From assembly GCA_017432425.1 (NCBI GenBank), contig JAFRJE010000002.1:1-64000 (forward strand): 64,000 nt of DNA, given 5' to 3'. Origin of the DNA: Candidatus Saccharimonadota bacterium (GTDB taxonomy: Bacteria > Patescibacteriota > Saccharimonadia > Saccharimonadales > Saccharimonadaceae). The position numbers and the translations under genes were made by a program. This document shows, piece after piece, positions 47,986 to 56,218 of this stretch. Below the pieces are notes generated by a model. It was not told the origin of the DNA and did not search any database. It worked only from the letters and a program-made list of their open reading frames with translations. The stretch's first letter is position 1; each line of letters opens with the position of its first letter.

Positions 47986-48010
47986 AAAAAAGCCCCCTCG
48001 AAAGGGGGCT
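47986..48010 (-). terminator. Terminator between convergent genes
   Basis: AGCCCCCT-CGAA-AGGGGGCT with an A tract on its left, giving TTTTTT on the minus strand. It ends the CDP-alcohol transferase-like gene and may also stop plus-strand transcripts. Confidence 0.85.
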
Positions 48011-48014
48011 GGGC

Positions 48015-48635
48015 TTACCGCTCTTTAGAGCGGGGTCGCTTCGTTGCGTAAACGACAATCGCAACCACTATCTCCAACAGAATCAGGAGAATTTTCCAGC
48101 CTACGCCGATTTTTAGCGCGATAATCGCGCCAAGAATCAAGGTAAAAACCGCGCAGACATACAAAACCCGCCGAATGCCGATCATGTCGTCGATAACGTC
48201 GTCGCGTCTCAGCTTCGCCCGATGACGGATTCGATCCATATCGTCAATCCAACCGCCGTCTCGCGATTGCGGATGTCTCCGAATCATCATCGTAACGAAT
48301 AATCCAATCGAAAGACTCGGCAGAAAGACCCACAAAACGAAGATTTGACTAACTCGGAGATAGAGATAGAGCGCAAAGCTCACTCCGAGCAAAATGTCGG
48401 TTCCCGTGTCGAAAAACTTCGGAAAATTCCCCTCCCTCCAGAAGCGATACCTCATATCCCTCGGATAAGGATAGAGCACGTGAAACGGTCCGTCGAGCGC
48501 GTCGGTTACTTCTCCAACACAGAAAATAGCGAGCGTCAATCCAAGCGAAGTTCCGTTGATGGCGAAAAGAACAATCGCGATACTAAAAAAGACTCGCGAC
48601 AAGGTCAAAAGATCGGCAATGTGATAACGCTTCAT
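48015..48635 (-). CDS. CDP-alcohol phosphatidyltransferase-like membrane protein
   Basis: 206 aa with about five hydrophobic helices. IADLLTLSRVFFSIAIVLFAING opens like phospholipid synthases of this family. The active-site motif DxxDGxxAR(x8)GxxxDxxxD is recognisable but altered: TDALDGPF lacks the AR, a longer spacer follows, and the second half reads PKFFDTGTD with proline in place of glycine. It may use an unusual substrate or be inactive. An AAGGGG site lies 5-9 nt before the ATG and TATAAT is at 48683-48678, a leader-plus-Shine-Dalgarno gene. Confidence 0.72.
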   Translation of the reverse strand: MKRYHIADLLTLSRVFFSIAIVLFAINGTSLGLTLAIFCVGEVTDALDGPFHVLYPYPRDMRYRFWREGNFPKFFDTGTDILLGVSFALYLYLRVSQIFVLWVFLPSLSIGLFVTMMIRRHPQSRDGGWIDDMDRIRHRAKLRRDDVIDDMIGIRRVLYVCAVFTLILGAIIALKIGVGWKILLILLEIVVAIVVYATKRPRSKER

Positions 48636-48745
48636 GAAACCGCCCCTTTCTCATAGCCAAAAATCAGCCGATACCCTAATTATACCATACTAAACCGAGA
48701 AAGTCAATATTTGCCTGTTTCCTTAAACCACTATATAATATAGGC

Positions 48746-49732
48746 ATGACTACGAAAGACTTTTTAAGAACCGCCGAAAGCGTTTCGCCTAAACACCCTG
48801 ATAAACTTTGCGACCAAATCTCCGACGCAATTCTTGACGCCTATCTCGAAAAAGATCCCGACGCGCGCGTTGCTGCCGAAACTTGTGGCGGACATGGCGT
48901 CGTTTTCGTAACTGGCGAAATAACCTCGAAAATGTCCGATAAAGAAGTCGATGTCGAAAAAATCATAAAACGAATTACTGGTGACGAAAACATCGAAGTT
49001 CATACTCGAATCGTTAAACAATCCCCAGAAATCGCCCAGGGCGTTGATACTGGTGGCGCCGGCGACCAAGGAATCATGATTGGTTACGCTTGTTCAGAAA
49101 CTCCCGAACTTCTTCCGTTCGAAGTTGTCCTCTCCCGCCGCCTGAATAAATTTATTTACAAAAAACACCCGTTCGACGGAAAAACCCAAGTTACCCTCCG
49201 CGGCGACAAAATCGACTCAATCGTTGCCTCGTTCCAAAACGTAAAAAAATCCGAACTCGAAACTCTCGTCCGCGAATTTCTCGCCGAAAACAATCTCCCC
49301 GCCGACGGAATAAAATTCCATCTAAATCCCGCCGGCGACTGGTCTCAGGGCGGTTTCGAAGCCGATACTGGTTTGACTGGAAGAAAACTAATCGTCGACA
49401 ACTACGGTCCCCGTATTCCGATTGGCGGCGGCTGCTTCTCTGGAAAAGACCCCTCGAAAGTCGACCGTTCCGCGGCTTATATGGCGCGTCGTGTCGCCGT
49501 CGATTATCTAAAAAAACGTAACGCAAAAGAAGTCTACGTCCGCCTCGCTTACGCGATTGGCGTTGCTGAACCGCTCGAAAAAACCGTAATCATCGACGGC
49601 GTCGAAGAAGAAATCGAGGGTTATGATTTAACTCCGAACGGAATTATTAAATACCTCGATTTAAAACGCCCAATCTACGAACGCTCTGCCCGCTACGGAC
49701 ACTTCGGCGAAGGCTTCGACTGGGATAAATAG
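48746..49732 (+). CDS. metK: S-adenosylmethionine synthetase
   Basis: Makes S-adenosylmethionine from methionine and ATP. SVSPKHPDKLCDQISDAILDAYL, TGGAGDQGIMIGYA and GGGCFSGKDPSKVDRSAAYMARRVA are the family signatures. At 328 aa it is about 50 residues shorter than typical MetK, with shortened loops, but the three-domain repeat is recognisable. TATAAT (48734-48739) is 6 nt before the ATG, leaderless. It supplies methyl donor for RlmH and the ribosyl donor for QueA. Confidence 0.96.
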   Translation: MTTKDFLRTAESVSPKHPDKLCDQISDAILDAYLEKDPDARVAAETCGGHGVVFVTGEITSKMSDKEVDVEKIIKRITGDENIEVHTRIVKQSPEIAQGVDTGGAGDQGIMIGYACSETPELLPFEVVLSRRLNKFIYKKHPFDGKTQVTLRGDKIDSIVASFQNVKKSELETLVREFLAENNLPADGIKFHLNPAGDWSQGGFEADTGLTGRKLIVDNYGPRIPIGGGCFSGKDPSKVDRSAAYMARRVAVDYLKKRNAKEVYVRLAYAIGVAEPLEKTVIIDGVEEEIEGYDLTPNGIIKYLDLKRPIYERSARYGHFGEGFDWDK

Positions 49733-49741
49733 GAGCTAAAA

Positions 49742-50155
49742 ATGGCGAAGACTAAAGAAAAAGAAAAGGTTTCCGAACTCGAAATCCGCGCCTTGATAAA
49801 AAAGCGTTTTTTCGACTCGCTAATTCTCTGGGGAGTCGTCGGTTTAATCCTCGGCTTAATTCTCGTCCTAAATATCCAGAGGCTGACTTTTCTAAAAGGT
49901 TTTCTCTGGCTCTTCGGCGCAATTTTCGTTTCCGAAGTTTTTATTGGTCTTCCGTGGTGGATTATTGACTCAAAAGTCATTGAAAAATGGGAACTCCGCG
50001 GTTATAACGTAAAAATAATGAAACGCGTCTCCTTTGTTTCTTTCTTTTTCGTCCCGTTCTGGCTTCTAATCGCCCTTGTTTTTCTCTGGTATGATAAAAC
50101 CGCTGAACATGAATACTTCAAAAAAATAGCAAAAGACAAGTCAAATACCCGCTAG
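49742..50155 (+). CDS. Hypothetical three-helix membrane protein
   Basis: 137 aa, not recognised. A charged N-terminus (MAKTKEKEKVSELEI) precedes three hydrophobic helices at about residues 28-46, 51-73 and 96-116, and the tail is lysine-rich. AGGAG lies 6-7 nt before the ATG, and the gene begins 9 nt after metK, so it is co-transcribed with it. Nothing in the sequence points to a specific function. Confidence 0.7.
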   Translation: MAKTKEKEKVSELEIRALIKKRFFDSLILWGVVGLILGLILVLNIQRLTFLKGFLWLFGAIFVSEVFIGLPWWIIDSKVIEKWELRGYNVKIMKRVSFVSFFFVPFWLLIALVFLWYDKTAEHEYFKKIAKDKSNTR

Positions 50156-50181
50156 ATATTGTTTTATTATAACTTTTAGTT

Positions 50182-50245
50182 TATAATATACATTGAATAA
50201 ACTTTAAACATTAATTCTCGATAACTCTGCTTAGAGGTTACGAGA
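50182..50245 (+). promoter_or_regulatory. Promoter and leader hairpin of rpsJ
   Basis: TATAAT at 50182-50187 gives a leader of about 70 nt. TCTCG (50216-50220) pairs with CGAGA (50241-50245), and CTCT-GCTT-AGAG extends the stem above mismatches. Regulation by a ribosomal protein is possible but not shown. Confidence 0.5.
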
Positions 50246-50265
50246 AAAGAAAGGAATCTCTACCT

Positions 50266-50589
50266 ATGGTAGAAAAAGCAAACGAAGGCTTAAAAATTCG
50301 TATCCGCCTAAAGGCATACGACCATCGCGTCATTGACCAAAGCGCAAAACAAATCGTCGATACTGCGATCCGAACTGGCGCGACCGTCTCCGGTCCCGTC
50401 CCTCTCCCGACGAAACGCAGTACTTTTACTGTCGTTAAATCCCCGCACGTTTATAAAACCGGCGGCGAAGCGTTTGAAATGAAAGTTCATAAACGCCTAA
50501 TCGACATCTCTAACGCAACCCCTAAAACAATCGAATCTCTCCAAAATCTCGCCCTCCCCGCTGGCGTCGACGCCGAGATTAGAATGTAA
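50266..50589 (+). CDS. rpsJ: 30S ribosomal protein S10
   Basis: Small-subunit protein, also NusE in antitermination complexes. [72 protein letters not shown] is standard S10. 107 aa. GAAAGGA lies about 10 nt before the ATG. The gene stands alone with its own leader and terminator, whereas it normally heads the S10-L3-L4 operon. Confidence 0.97.
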   Translation: MVEKANEGLKIRIRLKAYDHRVIDQSAKQIVDTAIRTGATVSGPVPLPTKRSTFTVVKSPHVYKTGGEAFEMKVHKRLIDISNATPKTIESLQNLALPAGVDAEIRM

Positions 50590-50592
50590 TAA

Positions 50593-50617
50593 AAGTTGCC
50601 CGAAAGGGCAACTTTTT
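50593..50617 (+). terminator. Intrinsic terminator of rpsJ
   Basis: AAGTTGCCC-GAAA-GGGCAACTT running into TTTTT. The -10 box of the next gene starts three bases later. Confidence 0.92.
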
Positions 50618-50631
50618 GTTATAATATTTTT

Positions 50632-51903
50632 ATGACTAAAATCGCGCGTTTTAAAAAACGCTTTTACTTTATTGCGGCCCGCTATTTCCGTTTTTTCGCA
50701 AACCGCGCCTTTAAACGTTGGAATCCTCGCGTAATCGCCCTGACCGGCTCCGCCGGAAAAACGACCATGCTCCACCTCATCGAGTTCGAGCTAAAAGACA
50801 AGGCGCACTATTCCCACGACGCCAACTCCGCTTTCGGCGTTGCTTTTGATATTTTAGGTCTGAAAGGAATCCGCGGCTCAAAAACCCGCTGGCTCTACTT
50901 AATTTTAATGGCGCCGCTTAAAAGCCTTTTTTATAAACATAAAGAACCCTTTTACGTCGTCGAAATTGACGGCGAACGCCCGTTCGAAACTGAATTTCTT
51001 GCTTCCTGGCTAAAACCCGAAGTTACTCTCTGGATTTCTCTTGGTCGCTCTCATGCTGTCCAATTCGAACAAGAAGTTAAAGACGGAAAATTCGAAAATC
51101 TCGACCTCGCAATCGCCGACGAATTCTCAAAACTCCCAAAATATACCAAAAAAATCGTCTATATCGACGCCGACTCTCCGCTCATGGTCTCCGCAACAAA
51201 CCATATCTCCGCGAAAGTCGTTAAATTCAAAAAATCCGACATCAAAAAATACGTCGTCTATCCGAACCGAACCGACTTTACATACGGCGCGACCACTTTC
51301 CACTTCGAAAGTCCCCAACCTCGCGATCTTTCGATTCAACTCTTAATGCTAAAAGACTTAATGAACTACTTGAAAATCCCTCTAAAGTCAGATTTCACAG
51401 AAATGCCACTCCCGCCCGGACGCAGTTCTTTCCTCGAGGGGAAAAACGGTCTAAAATTAATTGATTCGAGCTACAACGCCCATTTAATTTCCATGCAATC
51501 TATCCTCGCCATGACGAAAAGTCTTCATGCTGCCCACAAATGGCTCATTATCGGCGACATCGTCGACCAAGGTTCAATCGAAAGCGAGGAACATCTCAAA
51601 CTCGCCGACCTAATCGCCGAAGTTAATCCCGAAGAAGTTATCCTCGTCGGTCGCCGAACCAAAAAATACACCGCCCCGCGTCTGAAAGAACTCGGACTCA
51701 GTCCAAAAACAACTCTCGACCCGAAAAAAGCCCTCGACTATATCGAAAAAAATACAACCGGAACCGAAACCTTGATTTTTAAAGGTTCCCAATATCTAGA
51801 ATGGATTATTGAAAAATTGCTCGAGAATCCCGAAGACGCAGAGAAACTTCCTCGTCGCGAACCTGCCGCCGTTAAACGTCGAAAAAACCGAGGGCTTGTT
51901 TGA
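50632..51903 (+). CDS. murF: MurF-like Mur ligase
   Basis: ATP-dependent amide ligase of peptidoglycan precursor synthesis, most like MurF, which adds D-Ala-D-Ala. The P-loop is ALTGSAGKTTMLHLIEFEL, and MurF-type features are LPPGRSSFLEGKNGLKLIDSSYNAHLISMQSIL and the terminal IFKGSQYLEWIIEKLL. The N-terminal UDP-MurNAc domain is short, so the protein (424 aa) could act on another precursor. TATAAT (50620-50625) is 6 nt before the ATG. It overlaps the next gene by one base and starts an envelope operon that runs to 55743. Confidence 0.82.
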   Translation: MTKIARFKKRFYFIAARYFRFFANRAFKRWNPRVIALTGSAGKTTMLHLIEFELKDKAHYSHDANSAFGVAFDILGLKGIRGSKTRWLYLILMAPLKSLFYKHKEPFYVVEIDGERPFETEFLASWLKPEVTLWISLGRSHAVQFEQEVKDGKFENLDLAIADEFSKLPKYTKKIVYIDADSPLMVSATNHISAKVVKFKKSDIKKYVVYPNRTDFTYGATTFHFESPQPRDLSIQLLMLKDLMNYLKIPLKSDFTEMPLPPGRSSFLEGKNGLKLIDSSYNAHLISMQSILAMTKSLHAAHKWLIIGDIVDQGSIESEEHLKLADLIAEVNPEEVILVGRRTKKYTAPRLKELGLSPKTTLDPKKALDYIEKNTTGTETLIFKGSQYLEWIIEKLLENPEDAEKLPRREPAAVKRRKNRGLV

Positions 51904-52571
51904 TGAAAGATCTCTATATTGTTCATGGCTGGACTTATACCGTTGAACCCTGGGAAAAAACTCTCGAAATTTTAAAAGAAAAGGGCGTTAAAGTCGAGAT
52001 GTTAAACGTCCCTGGTTTAACGACCGCCAGCAAAAAAATCTGGACAATCGACGATTACGTTTCCTGGGCAAACAAAAACATTCCTGACGGCGCTGTTGCT
52101 CTTGGTCATAGTAACGGCGGACGTATTCTCCTTAATCTTTGCGTGAAAAAGCCCGAAAAACTCAGAAAACTTATTCTCCTCGACTCCGCCGGCGTTTACG
52201 AAAAATCCCGAAAACGTGATTTTCTCCGTAAACTCTCAAAACTTGGCGCTCCGCTAAAAAAGTCTAAGTTCCTCTCAAAAGTTTTTCATAAACTAATCGG
52301 CGCTTCCGACTATTCCCGCGCCCCCGAAAACATGAAAAAAACTCTCTCGAATATGCTCGACTCCGACAAAAACCTCCCTCTCGAAAAAGTTTCGACCGAA
52401 ACGATTATCCTCTGGGGCGAAAACGATACAATTACCCCCCCGCGCCAAGCCCATGTCCTCGCTGAAAAACTTAAAAATTCTGAGTTAAAACTCTATAAAA
52501 ACTGGACTCATGCGCCCTATATTTCCTCCCCCGCTTCGCTCGCTTCTGCGATTCTGGAGGCCCTAAAATGA
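51903..52571 (+). CDS. Alpha/beta hydrolase in the cell-wall operon
   Basis: 222 aa. YIVHGWTYTVEPWEKTLEIL supplies the oxyanion loop, VALGHSNGGRILLNL the nucleophile serine, ILWGENDTITPP the acid and NWTHAPYI the histidine, so the triad is complete. No signal peptide. The ATG overlaps the murF stop (ATGA-type coupling) and the gene overlaps the aminotransferase by 4 nt. The substrate is unknown; the context suggests a role in precursor or lipid-carrier metabolism. Confidence 0.85.
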   Translation: MKDLYIVHGWTYTVEPWEKTLEILKEKGVKVEMLNVPGLTTASKKIWTIDDYVSWANKNIPDGAVALGHSNGGRILLNLCVKKPEKLRKLILLDSAGVYEKSRKRDFLRKLSKLGAPLKKSKFLSKVFHKLIGASDYSRAPENMKKTLSNMLDSDKNLPLEKVSTETIILWGENDTITPPRQAHVLAEKLKNSELKLYKNWTHAPYISSPASLASAILEALK

Positions 52572-53731
52572 TTTTTCTCGGACTCGCCTCGAACTACTCC
52601 GCGCGCGATGTTCTTCGCCATTCTTTCTCCGTCGGCTCTAAAAAAGACTATAAAAACCTTGAACTTGCCCTCTCGAAACGCTACGGCACAACCCTCGAAA
52701 ACACCTCGCTAATTTACTCCGGTCGCTCCGCGATTTCCCTCGCCCTAAAATCTTTTATTGAGTCAAACAGGCTAAAAAAAGGCGACCATGTCGCAGTTAA
52801 TTCCTTTACTTGTTTCGCTGTCGTCGAAGCCGTTAAAAACGCCGGTCTCGTTCCAGTTTTCCTCGACCTCCCCGACCCGAAAAAAGCCCCCTCGCCAGAT
52901 TATTCTCCCGAAACGCTCGCTGTTGCCTGCGAAAAAGATAAAAAGCTAAAAGTTTTTATTCTCCAAAACACGTTCGGACTTCCCGTTGACCTTAAAAAAT
53001 TTCTAGAAGTTAAGAAAAAATATAATCTCCTCCTCCTCGAAGATTTGGCCCACTCTGCCGGTCGTTTCTATACTTTAAACGCTAAAAAACGCGAAATCGG
53101 AACCGTCGGCGAAGCGACTTGCCTTTCGTTTGGAAAGGGAAAGTCAATCGACACAATTACTGGCGGCGCCGTTCTTCTCCGCGACCCAACTCTCTCTTTC
53201 CCGAAATCTTTTAATAAATCCGCCTTAAAAAAGCGAAGAAAATCCGGCGACGTCCCGCGCGCCAGTTGGTACCCTCTCTTCGGCGCAATCGCTCGCGGAC
53301 TTGCGCATTTAAAATTAGAAAAATACTGGCTCGGTTTGCTTTTAAAACTGCGCTGGATTGAGCGTTCCGCCGATACAAAACTCCTCGAAAACACGACCAT
53401 TACTAACTGGCAAGCAAAACTCGCCCTCCGCCAGCTAGGTTCCTTAAAAGATAAACCCCTCCGCGAATTTTTCCTCGTCGAGAACCGCGAAGAAACCTTA
53501 AAGATCTTAAAGAAGAAAGGAATCCGCCTCGAAGAAAGTTGGTATGAAGTCCCCGTCTCCCCCGCTCGCTACTATAAAAAGACCAATTTCCCCGAAAAAG
53601 AAAATAAAAACGCCGTTTTCTTCGCCAAGCACGTCCTCAATCTTCCGACTTGGTATTATGATAAAAAACATCAAAAAGAATTAGCCTATGCTAAAAAAAT
53701 CCTAAAGGAGAACGCTCTAAATGGAAACTAA
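52568..53731 (+). CDS. DegT/DnrJ/EryC1-type PLP aminotransferase
   Basis: Fold-type I enzyme of the sugar aminotransferase family. IYSGRSAISLALKSF near residue 50, VAVNSFTCFAVVEAVKNAGLVPVFLDL, LLLEDLAHSAG and the cofactor lysine in LSFGKGKSIDTITGGAVLL are in the expected order. The product could be an amino sugar for surface glycans. GGAGG lies 6 nt before the ATG. It overlaps both neighbours, between the hydrolase and the first FemX gene. Confidence 0.84.
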   Translation: MIFLGLASNYSARDVLRHSFSVGSKKDYKNLELALSKRYGTTLENTSLIYSGRSAISLALKSFIESNRLKKGDHVAVNSFTCFAVVEAVKNAGLVPVFLDLPDPKKAPSPDYSPETLAVACEKDKKLKVFILQNTFGLPVDLKKFLEVKKKYNLLLLEDLAHSAGRFYTLNAKKREIGTVGEATCLSFGKGKSIDTITGGAVLLRDPTLSFPKSFNKSALKKRRKSGDVPRASWYPLFGAIARGLAHLKLEKYWLGLLLKLRWIERSADTKLLENTTITNWQAKLALRQLGSLKDKPLREFFLVENREETLKILKKKGIRLEESWYEVPVSPARYYKKTNFPEKENKNAVFFAKHVLNLPTWYYDKKHQKELAYAKKILKENALNGN

Positions 53732-54713
53732 AACCGAAATCTGGTCTGACCTTTTGCGAAAATTCCCCGAGTCGAATTTTCTCCAATCCCCCCTCTGGGC
53801 GGAAGCGAACCGTCTAATCGGTCATAAAATCGTTTTTGAAAATTTTGACGACGAAGCCATGTTTCTCGGAATTATTAAAGACGCGAAACGCGGTCGCTAT
53901 CTCGAAATCCCTGGCGGGCCGCTTGTCGATTGGAAAAATAAACCCCTCGTTAAAAAAATCTTTACCCGAATAAAAGTCGTCGCAAAAGAAAATCATTGCG
54001 TCTTCGTTCGCTTCCGCCCCCAACTTGAAAATACTCCCGAAAACAATCTCCTCTTGAGTGGTCTTGATTTTTCCGAAGCACCGATGCATCTCCACGCCCA
54101 AGATACCGTCCTAATCAACCTCGAAAAATCCGAAGAAGAACTACTCGCCGATCTCCGTCGCCAAACTCGCTATGAAGTTCGCCGTTCCGAAAAACTTAAC
54201 CTAAAAATCGAGGAAGACCATTCCGAAGCCGCGTTTAAATCTTTCCATAAAATCCAAGTCGAAACCGCAAAACGCCAAAACTTCGTTCCTCCCGACGAAA
54301 AAACTCTCCTCGCCGAACGAACCGCTTTCTCTCCCGAAAATCTAAAACTCTACGTCGTCAAAACCGAAGACGAAAAACCCGTCGCTTATGGTCTGATTTT
54401 AATTTATGGGAACGAAGCCGCTTATTTCGAAGCCGCTTCGACCGATTTAAACCGAAAACTCCCTGGCGCTTATCTTCTTCTTTGGACTGCGATTAAAGAT
54501 TTGAAAAAACAGGAAATTAAACGTTTTAATCTTTGGGGAATCGCCCCGCCGAACCAGCCCAACCATCGCTACGCCGGCGTAACAACTTTCAAAACCGGCT
54601 TCGGCGGTGAAATCGTCGAATATATCCCCGCAAAAGACCTCGTTATTAATCCAATAAAATATAAACTTAACGTTCTCGTCGAAACCGCAAGAAAGAAAAA
54701 AAGGAATCTCTAA
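53721..54713 (+). CDS. FemX/FemAB-type peptidyltransferase, copy 1
   Basis: Uses aminoacyl-tRNA to add an amino acid to the stem peptide of lipid II, building a branch or cross-bridge. Family blocks are SNFLQSPLWAEANRLIGHKIVFE, RYLEIPGGPLVDW, VFVRFRPQLE, LADLRRQTRYEVRRSEKLNLKIEE, AYFEAASTDLNRKLPGAYLLLWTAI and RYAGVTTFKTGFGGEIVEYIPAKDLVI. 330 aa with two GNAT-like halves. AAGGAG precedes the ATG. The amino acid added cannot be predicted. It lies 4 nt before a paralogue. Confidence 0.9.
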   Translation: METKTEIWSDLLRKFPESNFLQSPLWAEANRLIGHKIVFENFDDEAMFLGIIKDAKRGRYLEIPGGPLVDWKNKPLVKKIFTRIKVVAKENHCVFVRFRPQLENTPENNLLLSGLDFSEAPMHLHAQDTVLINLEKSEEELLADLRRQTRYEVRRSEKLNLKIEEDHSEAAFKSFHKIQVETAKRQNFVPPDEKTLLAERTAFSPENLKLYVVKTEDEKPVAYGLILIYGNEAAYFEAASTDLNRKLPGAYLLLWTAIKDLKKQEIKRFNLWGIAPPNQPNHRYAGVTTFKTGFGGEIVEYIPAKDLVINPIKYKLNVLVETARKKKRNL

Positions 54714-54717
54714 AATT

Positions 54718-55743
54718 ATGAAAATACTAGTCGAAGATTGTAACGATCGAAAAATTTGGGACGAATTTATTACCTCCGACAAAACCTCGAATTTCCTCCA
54801 AAGTTTCGACTTCTACGTTTTCCATGCTTCCCGCAACAAAAAAATCGTTCGTCGCCTTTTTAAAACCGAAGACGGAACTATCATCGCGGCTTATGCTGGC
54901 GTTGTTGAAACCGCGAAACGCGGTCGCTATCTCGCAATCGCCGGCGGTCCGATTCTCGACTGGAAAAATCGCCCCCTCGTTAAATTTGTTTTTAAAGACA
55001 TCGAAAAAATCGGAAAAGAAAATCGCTGCGTTTTTGTTCGCGTTCGTCCCCAACTAGAACTTTCCGAAAATTCTTTAAAACTCTTTAGTTCTCTCGGTCT
55101 AAAAAAAGCCCCGATGTATCTCTCCGTTGAATATGCCGGCATTCTCGACCTAACTAAATCCGAAGCCGAAATCCTTGCTGGCGCCTCCCAAGGCTTCCGT
55201 CGTAAATACCGAAAAGCCCTAAAAAACAATCTCTCGATTTCCGCCTCCGCCGACCAGAAAGCTATCGAAGACTTTTGCGCCCTCGAAGAAAAACACGCCG
55301 CCCGCCAGAAGTACGTCGCTTTCTCAAAAAGTTTTCTAACCAAACAATTTTCTGCTTTCGCCGAACATAACGAAGTTTTAATTTATACTGCGAAACTAAA
55401 CGACGAAATCCTAGCGATGAATTTTATGATTTTTTATGGCAACGAAGCCAGCTATCATTACGGCGTTTCGTCCGAACTCGGAACTAAATATTCTGCCGCC
55501 CCTCTCCTCCATCTACGGGCTATGTCCGAAGCTCGTAAACGCGGCATTACTCGCTATAACCTTTGGGGAATCGTTGGAACCGAAGAAAAGTCCCATCGTT
55601 TCTACGGCGTCTCCGAATTTAAACGCAGTTTCGGCTGCTTAGAACTAAAATATACTCCCGCCCATGATTTAATTCTTAATAAAACAAAATACATCCTCAA
55701 TAAAACCGTCGAAACCGTCCGCAAAAAACTCCGCCACGTCTAA
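54718..55743 (+). CDS. FemX/FemAB-type peptidyltransferase, copy 2
   Basis: Paralogue of the preceding gene, with matching blocks NFLQSFDFYVFHASRNKKIVRRLF, RYLAIAGGPILDWKNRPLVKFVF, VFVRVRPQLE, SQGFRRKYRKALKNNL, SYHYGVSSELGTKYSAAPLLHLRAM and RFYGVSEFKRSFGCLELKYTPAHDLIL. 341 aa. Tandem Fem proteins usually add successive residues of an interpeptide bridge, so a two-residue branch is a reasonable inference. It is the last gene of the envelope operon. Confidence 0.9.
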   Translation: MKILVEDCNDRKIWDEFITSDKTSNFLQSFDFYVFHASRNKKIVRRLFKTEDGTIIAAYAGVVETAKRGRYLAIAGGPILDWKNRPLVKFVFKDIEKIGKENRCVFVRVRPQLELSENSLKLFSSLGLKKAPMYLSVEYAGILDLTKSEAEILAGASQGFRRKYRKALKNNLSISASADQKAIEDFCALEEKHAARQKYVAFSKSFLTKQFSAFAEHNEVLIYTAKLNDEILAMNFMIFYGNEASYHYGVSSELGTKYSAAPLLHLRAMSEARKRGITRYNLWGIVGTEEKSHRFYGVSEFKRSFGCLELKYTPAHDLILNKTKYILNKTVETVRKKLRHV

Positions 55744-55792
55744 TTTCGCTCGTGCTTGCCTCGAAAATTTGCCTATATATAATATATATTAT

Positions 55793-56197
55793 ATGAAACG
55801 TTTTAAAATAACGCCGGAGGTAATTATAAAAAGTAGCCTTTCGTTCCTTTTTGGCGCTCTAGTCGGTTTCTTTGCGTTTCGTCTTGTAACAAAATTCTCC
55901 CCAAATTTCGTCGCCGCAATCGACGAAGCCGCGGTATTCGCTTCTCCTGAAAAATCCCCCGAGAAAACCGAGTTCCCCCTAAAATTAGAAAAAGCAAGTC
56001 AAGAATCTCGGCTCAAAAACGAATCCGAACCGCTTAATCTTGTTTTTCGTAACGCCCCCGTCCTAAAAGTCGAACCCCCCGCCGAACCCGAGCCAGTCGA
56101 AGTTTCTCCAGTTTCCGTCTCCGAGCCCGAATCGACTCCAGAAACTCCAGAAAATCCCGAAGTTGAAGAAACGCCTCCGCTTGACGAACTAAAATAA
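55793..56197 (+). CDS. Hypothetical membrane-anchored proline/glutamate-rich protein
   Basis: 134 aa, no family. One membrane helix (about residues 15-35: SLSFLFGALVGFFAFRLV) follows a short basic N-terminus. The rest is disordered, dominated by Pro, Glu, Ser and Val (VEPPAEPEPVEVSPVSVSEPESTPETPE), a typical wall- or periplasm-spanning spacer without a domain at its end. TATAATATATATTAT runs straight into the ATG. It could be a stalk or an accessory of the ABC pair 20 nt downstream. Confidence 0.65.
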   Translation: MKRFKITPEVIIKSSLSFLFGALVGFFAFRLVTKFSPNFVAAIDEAAVFASPEKSPEKTEFPLKLEKASQESRLKNESEPLNLVFRNAPVLKVEPPAEPEPVEVSPVSVSEPESTPETPENPEVEETPPLDELK

Positions 56198-56218
56198 AAA
56201 AGTTATTATAATATAAAT

